Below, one piece after another: positions 1 to 8,184 of a stretch of DNA of 64,000 bases. The position numbers were made by a program, and so were the translations under genes. Source of the stretch: Streptomyces sp. KL109B (lineage in GTDB: Bacteria > Actinomycetota > Actinomycetes > Streptomycetales > Streptomycetaceae). The stretch is taken from positions 124,001 through 188,000 of the forward strand of contig NZ_JASERL010000016.1 in NCBI RefSeq assembly GCF_030766935.1. Reading direction: 5' to 3'. Every line of letters begins with the position of its first letter. The stretch's first letter is position 1. Under the pieces are notes generated by a model. That model was not told where the DNA came from, ran no database searches, and worked only from the letters and a program-made list of their open reading frames with translations.

Positions 1-300
1 GACACGGCGCTGAGCGTGATGTATCCGCTGGCCTCCCGGCTCGCGGGCGACGACCGGGAGCTGCGCGACCTCGGCGAGCGGTGGGGCGCGCTCGGGCACG
101 ACGGCTTCAAGGAGGTGGCGGGCGCGGTGCGCTTCACGCTGGCGGACGTGCTGCGGGCCGGGGTGCCGGGCGCGGGCTGTGTGAGCGTGGACGCGGCGCA
201 GGTGGTGCGCGACGGGCCGCCGCCTTCGGGGGCCCACAGCGACATCTGCCACGAGGAACTGGCGCGGGTGGTGCTCGGGGCGGGGCGGATCACCGGCTGA
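1..300 (+). CDS. C-terminal fragment of an unidentified protein
   Basis: The reading frame is open from the first base and stops at 300, so only about 99 C-terminal residues are visible and the start lies outside the window. The fragment is a mixed, soluble-looking sequence with no membrane segment. I see the string SDICHEELARVVLG near the end but no motif that I can tie to a family. It ends inside the left arm of a long hairpin and converges on the penicillin acylase gene. Function is not assigned; confidence is for it being coding, based on codon usage typical of the neighbours. Confidence 0.7.
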   Translation, partial: DTALSVMYPLASRLAGDDRELRDLGERWGALGHDGFKEVAGAVRFTLADVLRAGVPGAGCVSVDAAQVVRDGPPPSGAHSDICHEELARVVLGAGRITG

Positions 301-334
301 CCGGCCGACCGGAGGAGCCGGTGATCCGCCCCGC
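280..334. terminator. Hairpin terminator between convergent genes
   Basis: Perfect inverted repeat with 19-bp arms (280-298 and 316-334) and a 17-base loop. It covers the last codons of the upstream partial gene and sits just before the stop of the penicillin acylase gene on the other strand, so it can serve both directions. There is no U-tract, as is usual in Streptomyces. Confidence 0.75.
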
Positions 335-343
335 GCCCGGGGG

Positions 344-3193
344 TCAGCGGTGCGCCGGGAACTCCACGACCTGCTGGTACGTGGGCCGGTTCTGCCACTG
401 GACGGAGCGGTGCGTGATGCCGCCGACGGCGCGGTGCGCGATGCTGTCGGCGCACCACTGGTCGCCCGCCTTGCAGGCGTCGTCACCGGGGTACACCTCG
501 GTGGCGGGCTCGGCGGCGGCCTCGGCGAGCGTGGCGAGGAGCGCGTCGCGGCAGGGCGACAGGTCGCCGGAGCCGCAGTACGTGTCGCCCAGCTTGCCCT
601 TGACCGGCTCGCCGAGCACCGACCGCAGGTCCTTGTCGACGTAGCCCCACCAGCCGTACTGGAAGGCCGATCCGGCGTGCGAGCCGGTGGGCCCGTGTCC
701 GGCGGACGGCGCCTCATCGACGGTCAGTTGGGCGGTGAGCGACTTGTAGAGGTCGTCGCCGAGGCCCGGCTTGAACTCGGCCTCGACCAGGCGCGGCCAC
801 CACGCGTCCATGAGGCGTACGGCGTCGGGGTGCGCGTACGTCTTGGAGCCGGCGGACGTCTGGTTGCGCTGCGCGCCGTCCTTCTCCCAGGCCTCCAACT
901 GCTCGACGGCCTTGGCCAGTTCCGGGGAGCCGCCGAGCGGCTTGCTGCGGATGACCTTGAGGAGTTCCGGGAGGACCTGCTCACCGCGCAGGTCGGTGAC
1001 GGCGGCCTCCTCCATGGCGCGGGTGAGCGCGGCCCGGGTGACGCCGCCGCGCTCGGTCAGCTTCTTCACCCGGTCGTTGAGCAGGTCGGCGCGGTGCACG
1101 GCGCCCATGCTGAAGTTGGGCGAGGAGAAGCCCTTGGCCTGCTTGTTGTTCCAGGAGACGTAGTAGTCCTGGTCGACCGAGTTCGGGTGCTGGGACGGCG
1201 GCGTCTCGGCGGACGTGTTGTCGGCCGGGTCGAAGTCCTTCCACTCATAGTCCTGTTCGCCGCGCACCGGCAGCGACATGTCGACGTCCTTGGCACGCAC
1301 CGGGTTCGTACCGCTGTTGTAGTACGCGATGTCGCGCGAGTCGGCGTAGAACCAGTTGAACGCGTAGTTGATGTGCTGCGCCGCCTTCTGGAACGACGCG
1401 GCGTCCTTGACGTACGACGGGTCGTTGAGCATCTGGAAGCCGAGGATCGAGTCGGCTTCGTGGCGGTAGGTGGAGCGAAGTGCCGTGTAGGCGACGGGTT
1501 TTCCGTCGACGGTGGCGCGGTGCGAGACGATCCCGTACTTCGTACGGAAGACCTGCATGCGGTAGGAGCCGGCGGCCGTGGAGTCGGCGATCGTCGGCTT
1601 CCAGGCGTTCTTCTTCTCCATCTTCTCCATGGGCGTGCAGGTGCCCCGGTACATGTACGAGGCCGACTGCCGGGTGGGCGTGGAACCGTCGGGCTCGCAC
1701 AGCGGCACGGCGTACGTGTCGGTGATGTCCTGCGTCGCGGAGGTCGCGGACCACGCGTAGTCCTGGCCGCGCCCGAGCTGTACGTACATGCCGACGCCCG
1801 CGAAGGAGACGCCGCGCGCGCTGATGCCGGGGCCCTGGAGCTCCTGCATCATCAGCAGCTGGGGCGCGAAGTAGCCGGTCTGCGGGCCGAACACGGCGAC
1901 CGGGTTGCCGGAGGCGGTGTGCTTGCCGGAGACGAGGAGGGCGTTGGACATGCCCTTCTTGGAGGCGGAGCGGCTGAACAGGTCGGAGGGCAGGACACCG
2001 TCGTCGTTCATGCCCTGGAGCGGCTTGAGCTTCTCGGGCGCCTTGACGGGATCCTTCTTGGCCTCCTTGGCCGCCGCCCCGGACTGCTCGGCGGCCGAGC
2101 CCTCCCGGTCGTAGACGAGTGGCTCCTTCTCCACCGAGTCCTTGTCGGGAAGCGCCTGCCCGCGCGCGTGCTCCGGCTTCTCGCCGTACGGGAAGCGGGT
2201 GCCGTCGTGGATCGTGGTGACGGTCTCCGGGTCGTCACGGCCTCGGAAGGACTCCCAGACCTCGGTGCCCTTCTCCACGCCGTACTTCTGCTGCGCCTTG
2301 AGCAGCGAGAGCGCGGCGTCGACCTCTCCGCCGCCGCCGTTGCCGAAGAGCCCGCCGACCACGGAGGCGAGCGCGATCATGTCGGTGACCTTGAACGGCT
2401 GGATCTCGCCCACGTTCGTGATCGCGTCGACCTTGCCCGTGAGCACGTACTCACCGGGGAAGTAGCGGCCCTTCTTGGACTTCTCGCGGTAGGCGTTGAG
2501 GCCGTCGATATAGGCCTGCGCGTCGTCCATGGCCTGCTTGCCGCGGGCGCCGCCGGTCCGCTTGATGTAATCGACCTGTTGTTCCAGATCCTTTTCGGTG
2601 TACGGGGCCTGCGGCCAGAACTCCTGCTCGAGTCCCTGGTTCGCGAGGGCGCCGCCCGCGAACGAGGTCAATTCCCCGCGGCCTATGTGACGGAACAGGT
2701 CGATCAGCCAAAGGCGGTCCTGACCTGCGGCGAAGCCGGCCCCGAATTCTGTTCCGTAGCGCGAGGAACCTTTGATGTGGGGTACGCCGTTCTTCTTGTC
2801 ACGGGTGATTGTCACGTCGTCGCGAGGCCGCGTGACGGACTCGACCGACCCGTCCTTGACGCCGAAGGAGGAATCGTTGAAGAAGTCGGTGAGTGTGTCG
2901 TCGGTGAGAGACGGATACCCGGACGACAGCGCGTCATAGGGACCGAGTTGATCGTCGGCGTGCGGAGGCTGGGTGCCCAGCAATTTGTTGCCGAGGATCT
3001 GGGCGAGTGTGGCGCTGCCGTTCGCGCCGGGCGGGAGGATGTCCGCACACTGCCCCTGGCAGTAGTCGGCGGCTCTCTCCTGAGGGGGTTCGGCAGCGGA
3101 GGCGGTCGGGGCGGGAGAGAGCAGTCCGGCGGTGAGTACAAGTGCCGCGAGGGCCGTAACTCTCTTTACAAGTCTTCCCGTAAGGCTTCCCAT
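344..3193 (-). CDS. Secreted penicillin acylase family protein (Ntn hydrolase)
   Basis: A 949-residue protein of the penicillin/cephalosporin/acyl-homoserine-lactone acylase family, which hydrolyses amide bonds of acylated substrates outside the cell. Residues 1-33 form a signal peptide: basic start, hydrophobic core, and small residues before the cleavage site. Family members mature by autocleavage, which frees an N-terminal catalytic Ser; here the motif KKGMSNALLVSG places it at Ser416, giving an alpha chain of about 380 residues after the signal and a beta chain of about 530. The motifs VFGPQTGYF and NYAFNWFYAD fit the beta-chain core. The gene stands alone, converging on the upstream partial gene across a hairpin. 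The natural substrate cannot be read from the sequence; quorum-signal or lipopeptide acylase activity are both possible. Confidence 0.93.
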   Translation of the reverse strand: MGSLTGRLVKRVTALAALVLTAGLLSPAPTASAAEPPQERAADYCQGQCADILPPGANGSATLAQILGNKLLGTQPPHADDQLGPYDALSSGYPSLTDDTLTDFFNDSSFGVKDGSVESVTRPRDDVTITRDKKNGVPHIKGSSRYGTEFGAGFAAGQDRLWLIDLFRHIGRGELTSFAGGALANQGLEQEFWPQAPYTEKDLEQQVDYIKRTGGARGKQAMDDAQAYIDGLNAYREKSKKGRYFPGEYVLTGKVDAITNVGEIQPFKVTDMIALASVVGGLFGNGGGGEVDAALSLLKAQQKYGVEKGTEVWESFRGRDDPETVTTIHDGTRFPYGEKPEHARGQALPDKDSVEKEPLVYDREGSAAEQSGAAAKEAKKDPVKAPEKLKPLQGMNDDGVLPSDLFSRSASKKGMSNALLVSGKHTASGNPVAVFGPQTGYFAPQLLMMQELQGPGISARGVSFAGVGMYVQLGRGQDYAWSATSATQDITDTYAVPLCEPDGSTPTRQSASYMYRGTCTPMEKMEKKNAWKPTIADSTAAGSYRMQVFRTKYGIVSHRATVDGKPVAYTALRSTYRHEADSILGFQMLNDPSYVKDAASFQKAAQHINYAFNWFYADSRDIAYYNSGTNPVRAKDVDMSLPVRGEQDYEWKDFDPADNTSAETPPSQHPNSVDQDYYVSWNNKQAKGFSSPNFSMGAVHRADLLNDRVKKLTERGGVTRAALTRAMEEAAVTDLRGEQVLPELLKVIRSKPLGGSPELAKAVEQLEAWEKDGAQRNQTSAGSKTYAHPDAVRLMDAWWPRLVEAEFKPGLGDDLYKSLTAQLTVDEAPSAGHGPTGSHAGSAFQYGWWGYVDKDLRSVLGEPVKGKLGDTYCGSGDLSPCRDALLATLAEAAAEPATEVYPGDDACKAGDQWCADSIAHRAVGGITHRSVQWQNRPTYQQVVEFPAHR

Positions 3194-3306
3194 GGCGCCG
3201 GAGGTTACCGACGGTTAGCCAAAGACAGAAGATGAACATGCGTCACGTTTTCGGAATCAGCACAGGGACCACTCAGGTACTCCCAAGCCTCAGAAGGTGA
3301 CCGTGA

Positions 3307-3336
3307 TGGACTCCATCGGAAATCGGATGGAGTCCA
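3307..3336. promoter_or_regulatory. Inverted repeat in a divergent promoter region
   Basis: Eleven-bp perfect arms TGGACTCCATC / GATGGAGTCCA around an 8-base loop, midway between the divergent penicillin acylase (start 3193) and zinc-ribbon (start 3441) genes. Its place suggests an operator or a leader hairpin rather than a terminator. The rest of 3194-3440 shows nothing I can name. Confidence 0.45.
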
Positions 3337-3440
3337 GTGGCCTTCGAGGGGATCCGAATCGCGTGTCGATACGTCTACTCGGCGACGTCGTTCTCAGAGC
3401 CACGGCGACGCCGACGTACGTGTGACGGAGGTGCAGGGCG

Positions 3441-4043
3441 ATGGCCGGATTCCGAAGTCTGGCGAGACAGGTGCGCGATCCGCTGAGCGATCTGGCACTG
3501 CGGCGCTACTCACTGCGCAAGTGCCTGGAGAGATTTGCCCCTTATGGGCACCGAGCGACCTGGGACCACCTCTGCTCCCGGGCGGGGTTCGACCCCGAGG
3601 ACCGCTCCCCCGACCCGGCCCGCCTGGTCGCGGCCCTTGAGGAGCTGGAGGAGGCGCGGGCCGTCTGGCTCGCGTACGAAGTCGCCTTCGCGGAGCGCAG
3701 GCGCAAGGAGAAGCACGACGGGTTGCGCAGTCCGGGCAGCGTGGACGACTGGCACCGGCTGACCTGGGGCGGCTTCGGAGTCGCCTGGTGCGACGACCCC
3801 TCGGTGCACCCCACGGAGCCGCTGGCCGAAGTGCTGCGCAGGCTCATCACGGCACTTGAGCGCGATCCCGGCGCGTGCTGCCCGGTGTGCGCGGGCACCC
3901 GGCTGGTGTGGCAGCACGATCTGGCGCACGAACCCTCATCGGGCCCCGTGTGCACCCGCTGCGGCATCGTGGTGCCGCGGCCCGTTCTCACCCCTACGGC
4001 ACTGGCGGAGGCCAGGCTGGCGCGGCTGCTCGTCACCGCGTAG
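3441..4043 (+). CDS. Conserved hypothetical protein with C-terminal zinc ribbon
   Basis: A 200-residue protein of unknown function. The N-terminal two thirds are helical and charged; the C-terminal part has the pairs CPVC and CTRC about 30 residues apart, which is the layout of a zinc-binding ribbon. The start is supported by GGAGG nine bases upstream. There is no signal peptide or membrane segment, so it is likely cytoplasmic, perhaps nucleic-acid or protein binding (inference from the zinc ribbon only). It is followed by a hairpin terminator and is not in an operon. Confidence 0.75.
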   Translation: MAGFRSLARQVRDPLSDLALRRYSLRKCLERFAPYGHRATWDHLCSRAGFDPEDRSPDPARLVAALEELEEARAVWLAYEVAFAERRRKEKHDGLRSPGSVDDWHRLTWGGFGVAWCDDPSVHPTEPLAEVLRRLITALERDPGACCPVCAGTRLVWQHDLAHEPSSGPVCTRCGIVVPRPVLTPTALAEARLARLLVTA

Positions 4044-4048
4044 ACCGA

Positions 4049-4081
4049 CGGGGGTGCGGCCCCGGGCTCGGCGCACCCCCG
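4049..4081. terminator. Hairpin terminator
   Basis: Ten-bp arms (CGGGGGTGCG and its complement) around a GC-rich 13-base loop, directly after the zinc-ribbon gene and between it and the convergent DUF1444/Imm49 gene. Confidence 0.7.
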
Positions 4082-4110
4082 GAACCCATGTGATCAACGG
4101 GCCACGGGTG

Positions 4111-5748
4111 TCAACGGACCTCCAGGCGCTGCCGGTTGAGCAGATACTTCGGCAGGTACGGCAGATCGGTGCGGACCGGGAAGTCCATGTCGTACGCGAG
4201 GCAGGCGAGCGCGAGCGGGCCGAGCGCCACGCGGGCGCGCGGCGCGTCCGACTCGCCCCAGTAACCGGCGTGCTGCACAAGGGATTCCGCGAGCGCCTCG
4301 CCGAACGCCTCGTGGTCGTGCGTGAGCAGCCGGTGGAACAGGGCGACCGGCTGGTAGTCGACGAGGTTGAGGAAGTCCTTCGGCGCGAGCGTCGCGACGT
4401 CGGGGTGCGAGGCCTTGATGGTGGTGACGAGCCGGTCCACGACGTCGTCGACGGGGCTGCGCAGCCAGTGGCTCCGCAGCACGTCGATCCAGTGCGGCAC
4501 ATAGTCGTCCACGGGCGCGCCACCGCGCAGCGCGTCGGGCGGCACCTGGCACAGGCGGGTGCTGAGCTCGCGGTCGCGGGTGACGAGGCTGAGGTAGAAG
4601 GCGTCGAGCCAGGCGCGGGCGGCGTCGGCCCCGGCGTCCAACTCCTGCTCGGGGAGCGGGGGTTCACCGTCCTTGCCGTGCGCGAAGAGGGCCGCGCCGA
4701 GCCGCTGCGCCGCGAGCCAGGCGTCCCAGGTCTCCGCGCGGGCGGCCTCGGGGTCGGCCTCCGCCCGCGCCAGGGCGTCGGCCAGCGCGCCGGTGAAGGA
4801 GCCGTCCGGCGCGGCGGCGGGGGCGCCAGGGGCGAGGCGGCCCGCGGCGTCCAGGGCGCGCAGGGCCCGCAGCACGTCGACGAGTTCGCCGGGCGGACGC
4901 TGTTCGATGGTGCGGGTCTCGTCGTCGATGGCGGTGAGCGAGGTGAGGCGTCCCTCGTGCCACCAGTAGACGCGCGGCGAGAGCGCTCCTGACCCTTCGG
5001 CGTGGGCGCGGACCGCGTACGTGGCAAGGTCGTTGACGGCGTCGGCCGCGCTGCCGTCGACGATCGGGTGGAAGGCGAGCAGGTGCCGGGTGGGCACGGC
5101 GACGAGGGCGCCCGCGTCCGGCATCCGGCGCCCGGTGACCTCCGCGACGACCTCCGGCAGCACGACCGCCTTGCTCGCCACGAAGTGCGAGTCGCCGTAC
5201 GCGGAGTACAGCACCGGGTGCCCGTCGAGCCGGACCTCCTCGTGCCGCATCGGCTCCCGGATCAGGGCGCGCCCGGCCGCTTCCCACAGCGCGTCGGCGC
5301 CGGCCCGCGCCACGTCCTCGTCGGTCAACAGGCGTACGGAGTCGGGGCCGTCGAGGGCGAGGGCGAGGCGCAGGCCTTCGGCGACCTCGCGGGGGTAGCG
5401 GGCCCCGTCGACGGCGTCGGCGCCGGTGTCCGTGGGCACGAGGCGCAGGCACGTCCGCGCGAGCAACTCCTCGGCGTCCTCGCCGCCTCGCGAGGCGTCG
5501 GCGAGCGCCGCGAAGTGCGCGTCGACGAGCTCGGACCAGTCGGCGTCGGGCGCCGCGCCGCACCGCCGCGCCAGGTTCGCCAGCGGGAAGACGTGACCGG
5601 CGCGCTTGACCGCGTCGCCGTCGAGGACGAAGCCGGACTCCGCCCCGTATCGCGCGCGCACGTGCTCGGCCACGAGCGCCCGCAGCCGCTCGGCCTGCGG
5701 CGTCGCGAGCATGGGCAGTTGGGGGTCCGGAGCCTCGTTCTCAGTCAC
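4111..5748 (-). CDS. DUF1444-like / Imm49 family immunity-like protein
   Basis: A 545-residue cytoplasmic protein starting at GTG 5748. The longer open frame runs upstream through the next gene but has no coding look there. The N-terminal half, about 1-330, resembles DUF1444-type proteins (conserved strings VLYSAYGDSHFVASKAVVLPE and LLAFHPIVDG). The C-terminal half, from about 360, matches what I know of Imm49: DAFYLSLVTRD, DDYVPHWIDVLRSHWLR, YQPVALFHRLLTHD, and the ending DLPYLPKYLLN. Imm49 proteins are predicted immunity proteins of polymorphic toxin systems. The gene lies 65 bases downstream of a small gene of unknown function and the two probably form an operon. No recognisable toxin is adjacent, so an antitoxin or immunity role is inference from family only. 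Confidence 0.75.
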   Translation of the reverse strand: MTENEAPDPQLPMLATPQAERLRALVAEHVRARYGAESGFVLDGDAVKRAGHVFPLANLARRCGAAPDADWSELVDAHFAALADASRGGEDAEELLARTCLRLVPTDTGADAVDGARYPREVAEGLRLALALDGPDSVRLLTDEDVARAGADALWEAAGRALIREPMRHEEVRLDGHPVLYSAYGDSHFVASKAVVLPEVVAEVTGRRMPDAGALVAVPTRHLLAFHPIVDGSAADAVNDLATYAVRAHAEGSGALSPRVYWWHEGRLTSLTAIDDETRTIEQRPPGELVDVLRALRALDAAGRLAPGAPAAAPDGSFTGALADALARAEADPEAARAETWDAWLAAQRLGAALFAHGKDGEPPLPEQELDAGADAARAWLDAFYLSLVTRDRELSTRLCQVPPDALRGGAPVDDYVPHWIDVLRSHWLRSPVDDVVDRLVTTIKASHPDVATLAPKDFLNLVDYQPVALFHRLLTHDHEAFGEALAESLVQHAGYWGESDAPRARVALGPLALACLAYDMDFPVRTDLPYLPKYLLNRQRLEVR

Positions 5749-5813
5749 GGTGGCGACTCTACGAGGCGAGTGCCTCTCGCGACGCCCGAGCCGGAAAACG
5801 ACGCCCGACGGCG

Positions 5814-6326
5814 TCAGGGCCTGATCACATCCGTATGGATCGCCAGCTTGAACTCGGCCAGCGTGATCGGCACTTTGACCGGGGTGTCGCCCGAGCGTGC
5901 CGAGACCTTCAAGCCGACCGGCGTGCCGGGGTGCACGAACATCTGCCAAGTGTACGAGCGGAACTGCCCGCCACCCGTGGGCGAGATGTCGGTGGTGGCG
6001 GTCGAGTCGTAGCCGCCGGCGAGCCCCAGCGGGTCGCGCACGAAGCGGGCCCGGTACTCGGTGGGCCGGGTGTCGGCGGCCCAGAAGACCAGCGCGGACA
6101 GCGTGGCCCAGCCGTCGTGGCTCGGCCAGATGAGCCCGGAGCGGGCGTCCGGGTACGTCGACGAGCCGCCGCCGCCCGCCGGGTCGTGCATGGTCCACGG
6201 GTCGTACGACTCCTCGCCCGCCTCGTACGGGAAGCGCACGAGGTGGTAGCCGTCGTTGTCGTAGACCACGCTCTGCGGGCCCGTGCGGGCCGACTCGTAC
6301 TTCAGTGAACTGACCGCGACCGCCAT
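5814..6326 (-). CDS. Conserved hypothetical protein, partner of the Imm49-like gene
   Basis: A 170-residue protein starting at ATG 6326, which reads MAVAVSSLKYES; a longer frame to 6374 exists but lacks coding character. The sequence is rich in Trp, Tyr, Gly and Pro (for example GLIWPSHDGW and FRSYTWQMFVHPG), suggesting a compact beta-rich fold. I see no signal peptide and no membrane segment. It is transcribed with the Imm49-like gene, 65 bases away. I do not recognise the family; given its partner it could be a cognate effector or a structural subunit, but nothing in the sequence shows that. Confidence 0.7.
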   Translation of the reverse strand: MAVAVSSLKYESARTGPQSVVYDNDGYHLVRFPYEAGEESYDPWTMHDPAGGGGSSTYPDARSGLIWPSHDGWATLSALVFWAADTRPTEYRARFVRDPLGLAGGYDSTATTDISPTGGGQFRSYTWQMFVHPGTPVGLKVSARSGDTPVKVPITLAEFKLAIHTDVIRP

Positions 6327-6428
6327 GCCGTTCGGCCTCCCCCGTGTCGACTGTGGGACGCATGGTGGCGCCAAGTCCCGTCGCGGACAAGGGGGTTCAC
6401 GCGCCCCGGTCGCAGTCGCAGGCGCGGG

Positions 6429-6941
6429 CTACGGCGCGGCGATGCCCACGAGCAGCACCCGTGTCCCGGGCTCCAACGGGCGCCAGCGGTGCGGGCGTTC
6501 GGCGGCGCAGTAGAGCGTGTCGCCGCGTTCGAGCACGTAGTGCGTGTCGTCGACCTCGGCCTCGATCGAGCCGTCGGCGACGTACAGCACCTCGTCCCCG
6601 GCGTGCCGGAAGACGCGCTCCCAGTCGTGGTCGCCGGTGAACTCCAGGGCGTGCAGCCGCTGTTCGCCCCGGACGAGCGGGCGCGCGCCGTCGGTGGTGG
6701 CGGGCTGCGAGGCGGCGCGCACCACGTCGACCGGGCGGGGCGGTTCGGCGGCGGCGAGGAGTTCCACGGCGGTGGTGTCGAGGGCGTCGGCGATGCGTTG
6801 CAGCGAGCCCATGCTGGGGCGCGAGCGCCCGTTCTCGACCTGGCTGAGGAACGGGACGGAGACGGCGGCGCGGCGGGCCACCTCGGCGAGCGTCAGATCG
6901 AGGGCGCGGCGCCTGCGCCGGATGCCGGGTCCCACGTTCAT
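6429..6941 (-). CDS. XRE-family regulator with C-terminal cupin
   Basis: A 170-residue transcription regulator. Residues 8-62 form an XRE helix-turn-helix (TLAEVARRAAVSVPFLSQVENGRSRPS), and the C-terminal half, about 95-168, is a cupin (HAGDEVLYVADGSIEAEVDD, GDTLYCAAERPHRWRP), probably the ligand-sensing domain. Proteins of this HTH-cupin type often repress catabolic or transport genes and respond to a small metabolite. It is divergent from the sulfotransferase-like/permease operon, with CTTAA-type half-sites in between, so autoregulation and control of that operon are likely. It starts with ATG. Confidence 0.9.
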   Translation of the reverse strand: MNVGPGIRRRRRALDLTLAEVARRAAVSVPFLSQVENGRSRPSMGSLQRIADALDTTAVELLAAAEPPRPVDVVRAASQPATTDGARPLVRGEQRLHALEFTGDHDWERVFRHAGDEVLYVADGSIEAEVDDTHYVLERGDTLYCAAERPHRWRPLEPGTRVLLVGIAAP

Positions 6942-6995
6942 GAACTTGTAACGCCCTTTCGCTCCGACCCCTGTTCCCCAGCACCCTACCGCCGT

Positions 6996-7031
6996 GCTTA
7001 ACTACTTAACCAGTGCTTAAAAAAGTTAAGC
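6996..7031. promoter_or_regulatory. Probable operator of the XRE-cupin regulator
   Basis: Eight-bp inverted arms GCTTAACT (6996-7003) and AGTTAAGC (7024-7031) enclose two more CTTAA half-sites. The stretch is strikingly AT-rich for this genome and lies between the divergent regulator and sulfotransferase-like gene. The regular half-sites are seen directly; which protein binds is inferred from position. Confidence 0.65.
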
Positions 7032-7056
7032 AACGTCAGTACCGTGAGGGGACCCC

Positions 7057-8184
7057 ATGGCTCGTGTCGACCAGAACCAGCGCCGCCGCCGCGGCACCGG
7101 ACTCATCGCCCTCGACGAGGACACCGCGTACCCCGGCTACACGCTCTTCGCCCCGCTGACCGGCACCGGCGAGGTGTACCTGATCGACCTGCACGGCGAG
7201 GTCGTCCACCAGTGGAACCTCCCGCACCGCCCCGGCCGGCACGCCCGCATCCTCGCCAACGGGAACCTCGCCTACAGCGGCGTACTGCCCGACGAGCCCG
7301 CGCTCTTCCCCATGTGGCACAAGTACCGGGGCGGCCTCATGCAGGAGATCACCCCGGACGGCACGGTCGTGCGCGAGCACCGCGACCCGCTCCAGCACCA
7401 CGACGCGCACCACTACGGAGACGGCCGCATCCTCTACACGGCCCTTGAGCCGCTGACCGGGGACGCGGCGGCGGCCGTGCGCGGCGGCGTACCGGGGTCG
7501 GAGGCGAGTGGCTCCGGTGGCGACACGATCTGGGCGGACACGATCGTCGAGGTGGACGCCGAGGGGAACAGGACCTGGGAGTGGAAGGTCTCCGAGCGCC
7601 TCGACCGCGCCGGCTTCCCGCTGCACCCGGACTACGCGCGCGAGCACTACCCGCTGATCAACAGCGTCCTCCCGCTCGCCGACGGCAACATCCTCGCGAG
7701 CTTCCGCTCCGTGTCGGCCGTCGTCGTCATCGAGCGCGCGACGGGCGACATCATCTGGCGCTCCGAGCCCGGCGTCGTATCCCAGCAGCACTGCCCGACC
7801 GAGCTGGAGAACGGCAACTTCCTCGTCTTCGACAACGGCGTCTTCCGGCCGCACTGGGACGTGCCGTTCAGCCGCGTCATCGAGATCGAGCGCTCCAGCG
7901 GCAAGATCGCGTGGGAGTACCACGACCCGGCGCGCGAGTCCTTCTTCGCCCCGTTCATGGGCAGCGCCCAGCGCCTCCCGAACGGCAACACCCTGGTCAC
8001 CGACTCCCCGGCGGGCCGCCTGTTCGAGGTGACCGAGGACGGCTACCTCTGCTGGGAGTACATCGTCCCGTTCTTCGGCGGCTACGCGGAGGAAGAGGTC
8101 CGCAAGCTGTTCCCCTCGGAGCCCAACGCGGTGTTCCGCTCCTACCGTTACAGCGCGGCCGAGCTGCCGTGGCTGAACCGGTGA
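7057..8184 (+). CDS. Arylsulfotransferase (ASST)-like protein
   Basis: A 375-residue protein of the arylsulfotransferase-like family. It shows repeated beta-propeller blade strings such as GEVYLIDLHGEVVHQWNLP, EITPDGTVVREHRDP, NRTWEWKVSERL and GNTLVTDSPAGRLFEV, and conserved His residues (LQHHDAHHYGDG). Classical ASST enzymes move sulfate between phenols and are secreted; this one lacks a signal peptide and is shorter, so it may be a cytoplasmic relative with another activity. Its stop overlaps the start of the nucleobase permease (GTGA), so the two are translationally coupled. Upstream is the XRE-cupin operator. Confidence 0.85.
   Translation: MARVDQNQRRRRGTGLIALDEDTAYPGYTLFAPLTGTGEVYLIDLHGEVVHQWNLPHRPGRHARILANGNLAYSGVLPDEPALFPMWHKYRGGLMQEITPDGTVVREHRDPLQHHDAHHYGDGRILYTALEPLTGDAAAAVRGGVPGSEASGSGGDTIWADTIVEVDAEGNRTWEWKVSERLDRAGFPLHPDYAREHYPLINSVLPLADGNILASFRSVSAVVVIERATGDIIWRSEPGVVSQQHCPTELENGNFLVFDNGVFRPHWDVPFSRVIEIERSSGKIAWEYHDPARESFFAPFMGSAQRLPNGNTLVTDSPAGRLFEVTEDGYLCWEYIVPFFGGYAEEEVRKLFPSEPNAVFRSYRYSAAELPWLNR

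Noticed and set aside
350..3235. Open frame of 961 codons opposite the penicillin acylase gene
   Set aside because: Same GC-bias artefact. The opposite strand has a signal peptide and the family motifs.
4111..6390. A single 759-residue protein from the long minus-strand frame
   Set aside because: Upstream of GTG 5748 the frame overlaps another better-supported gene in a different frame and loses coding character, so two genes are called.
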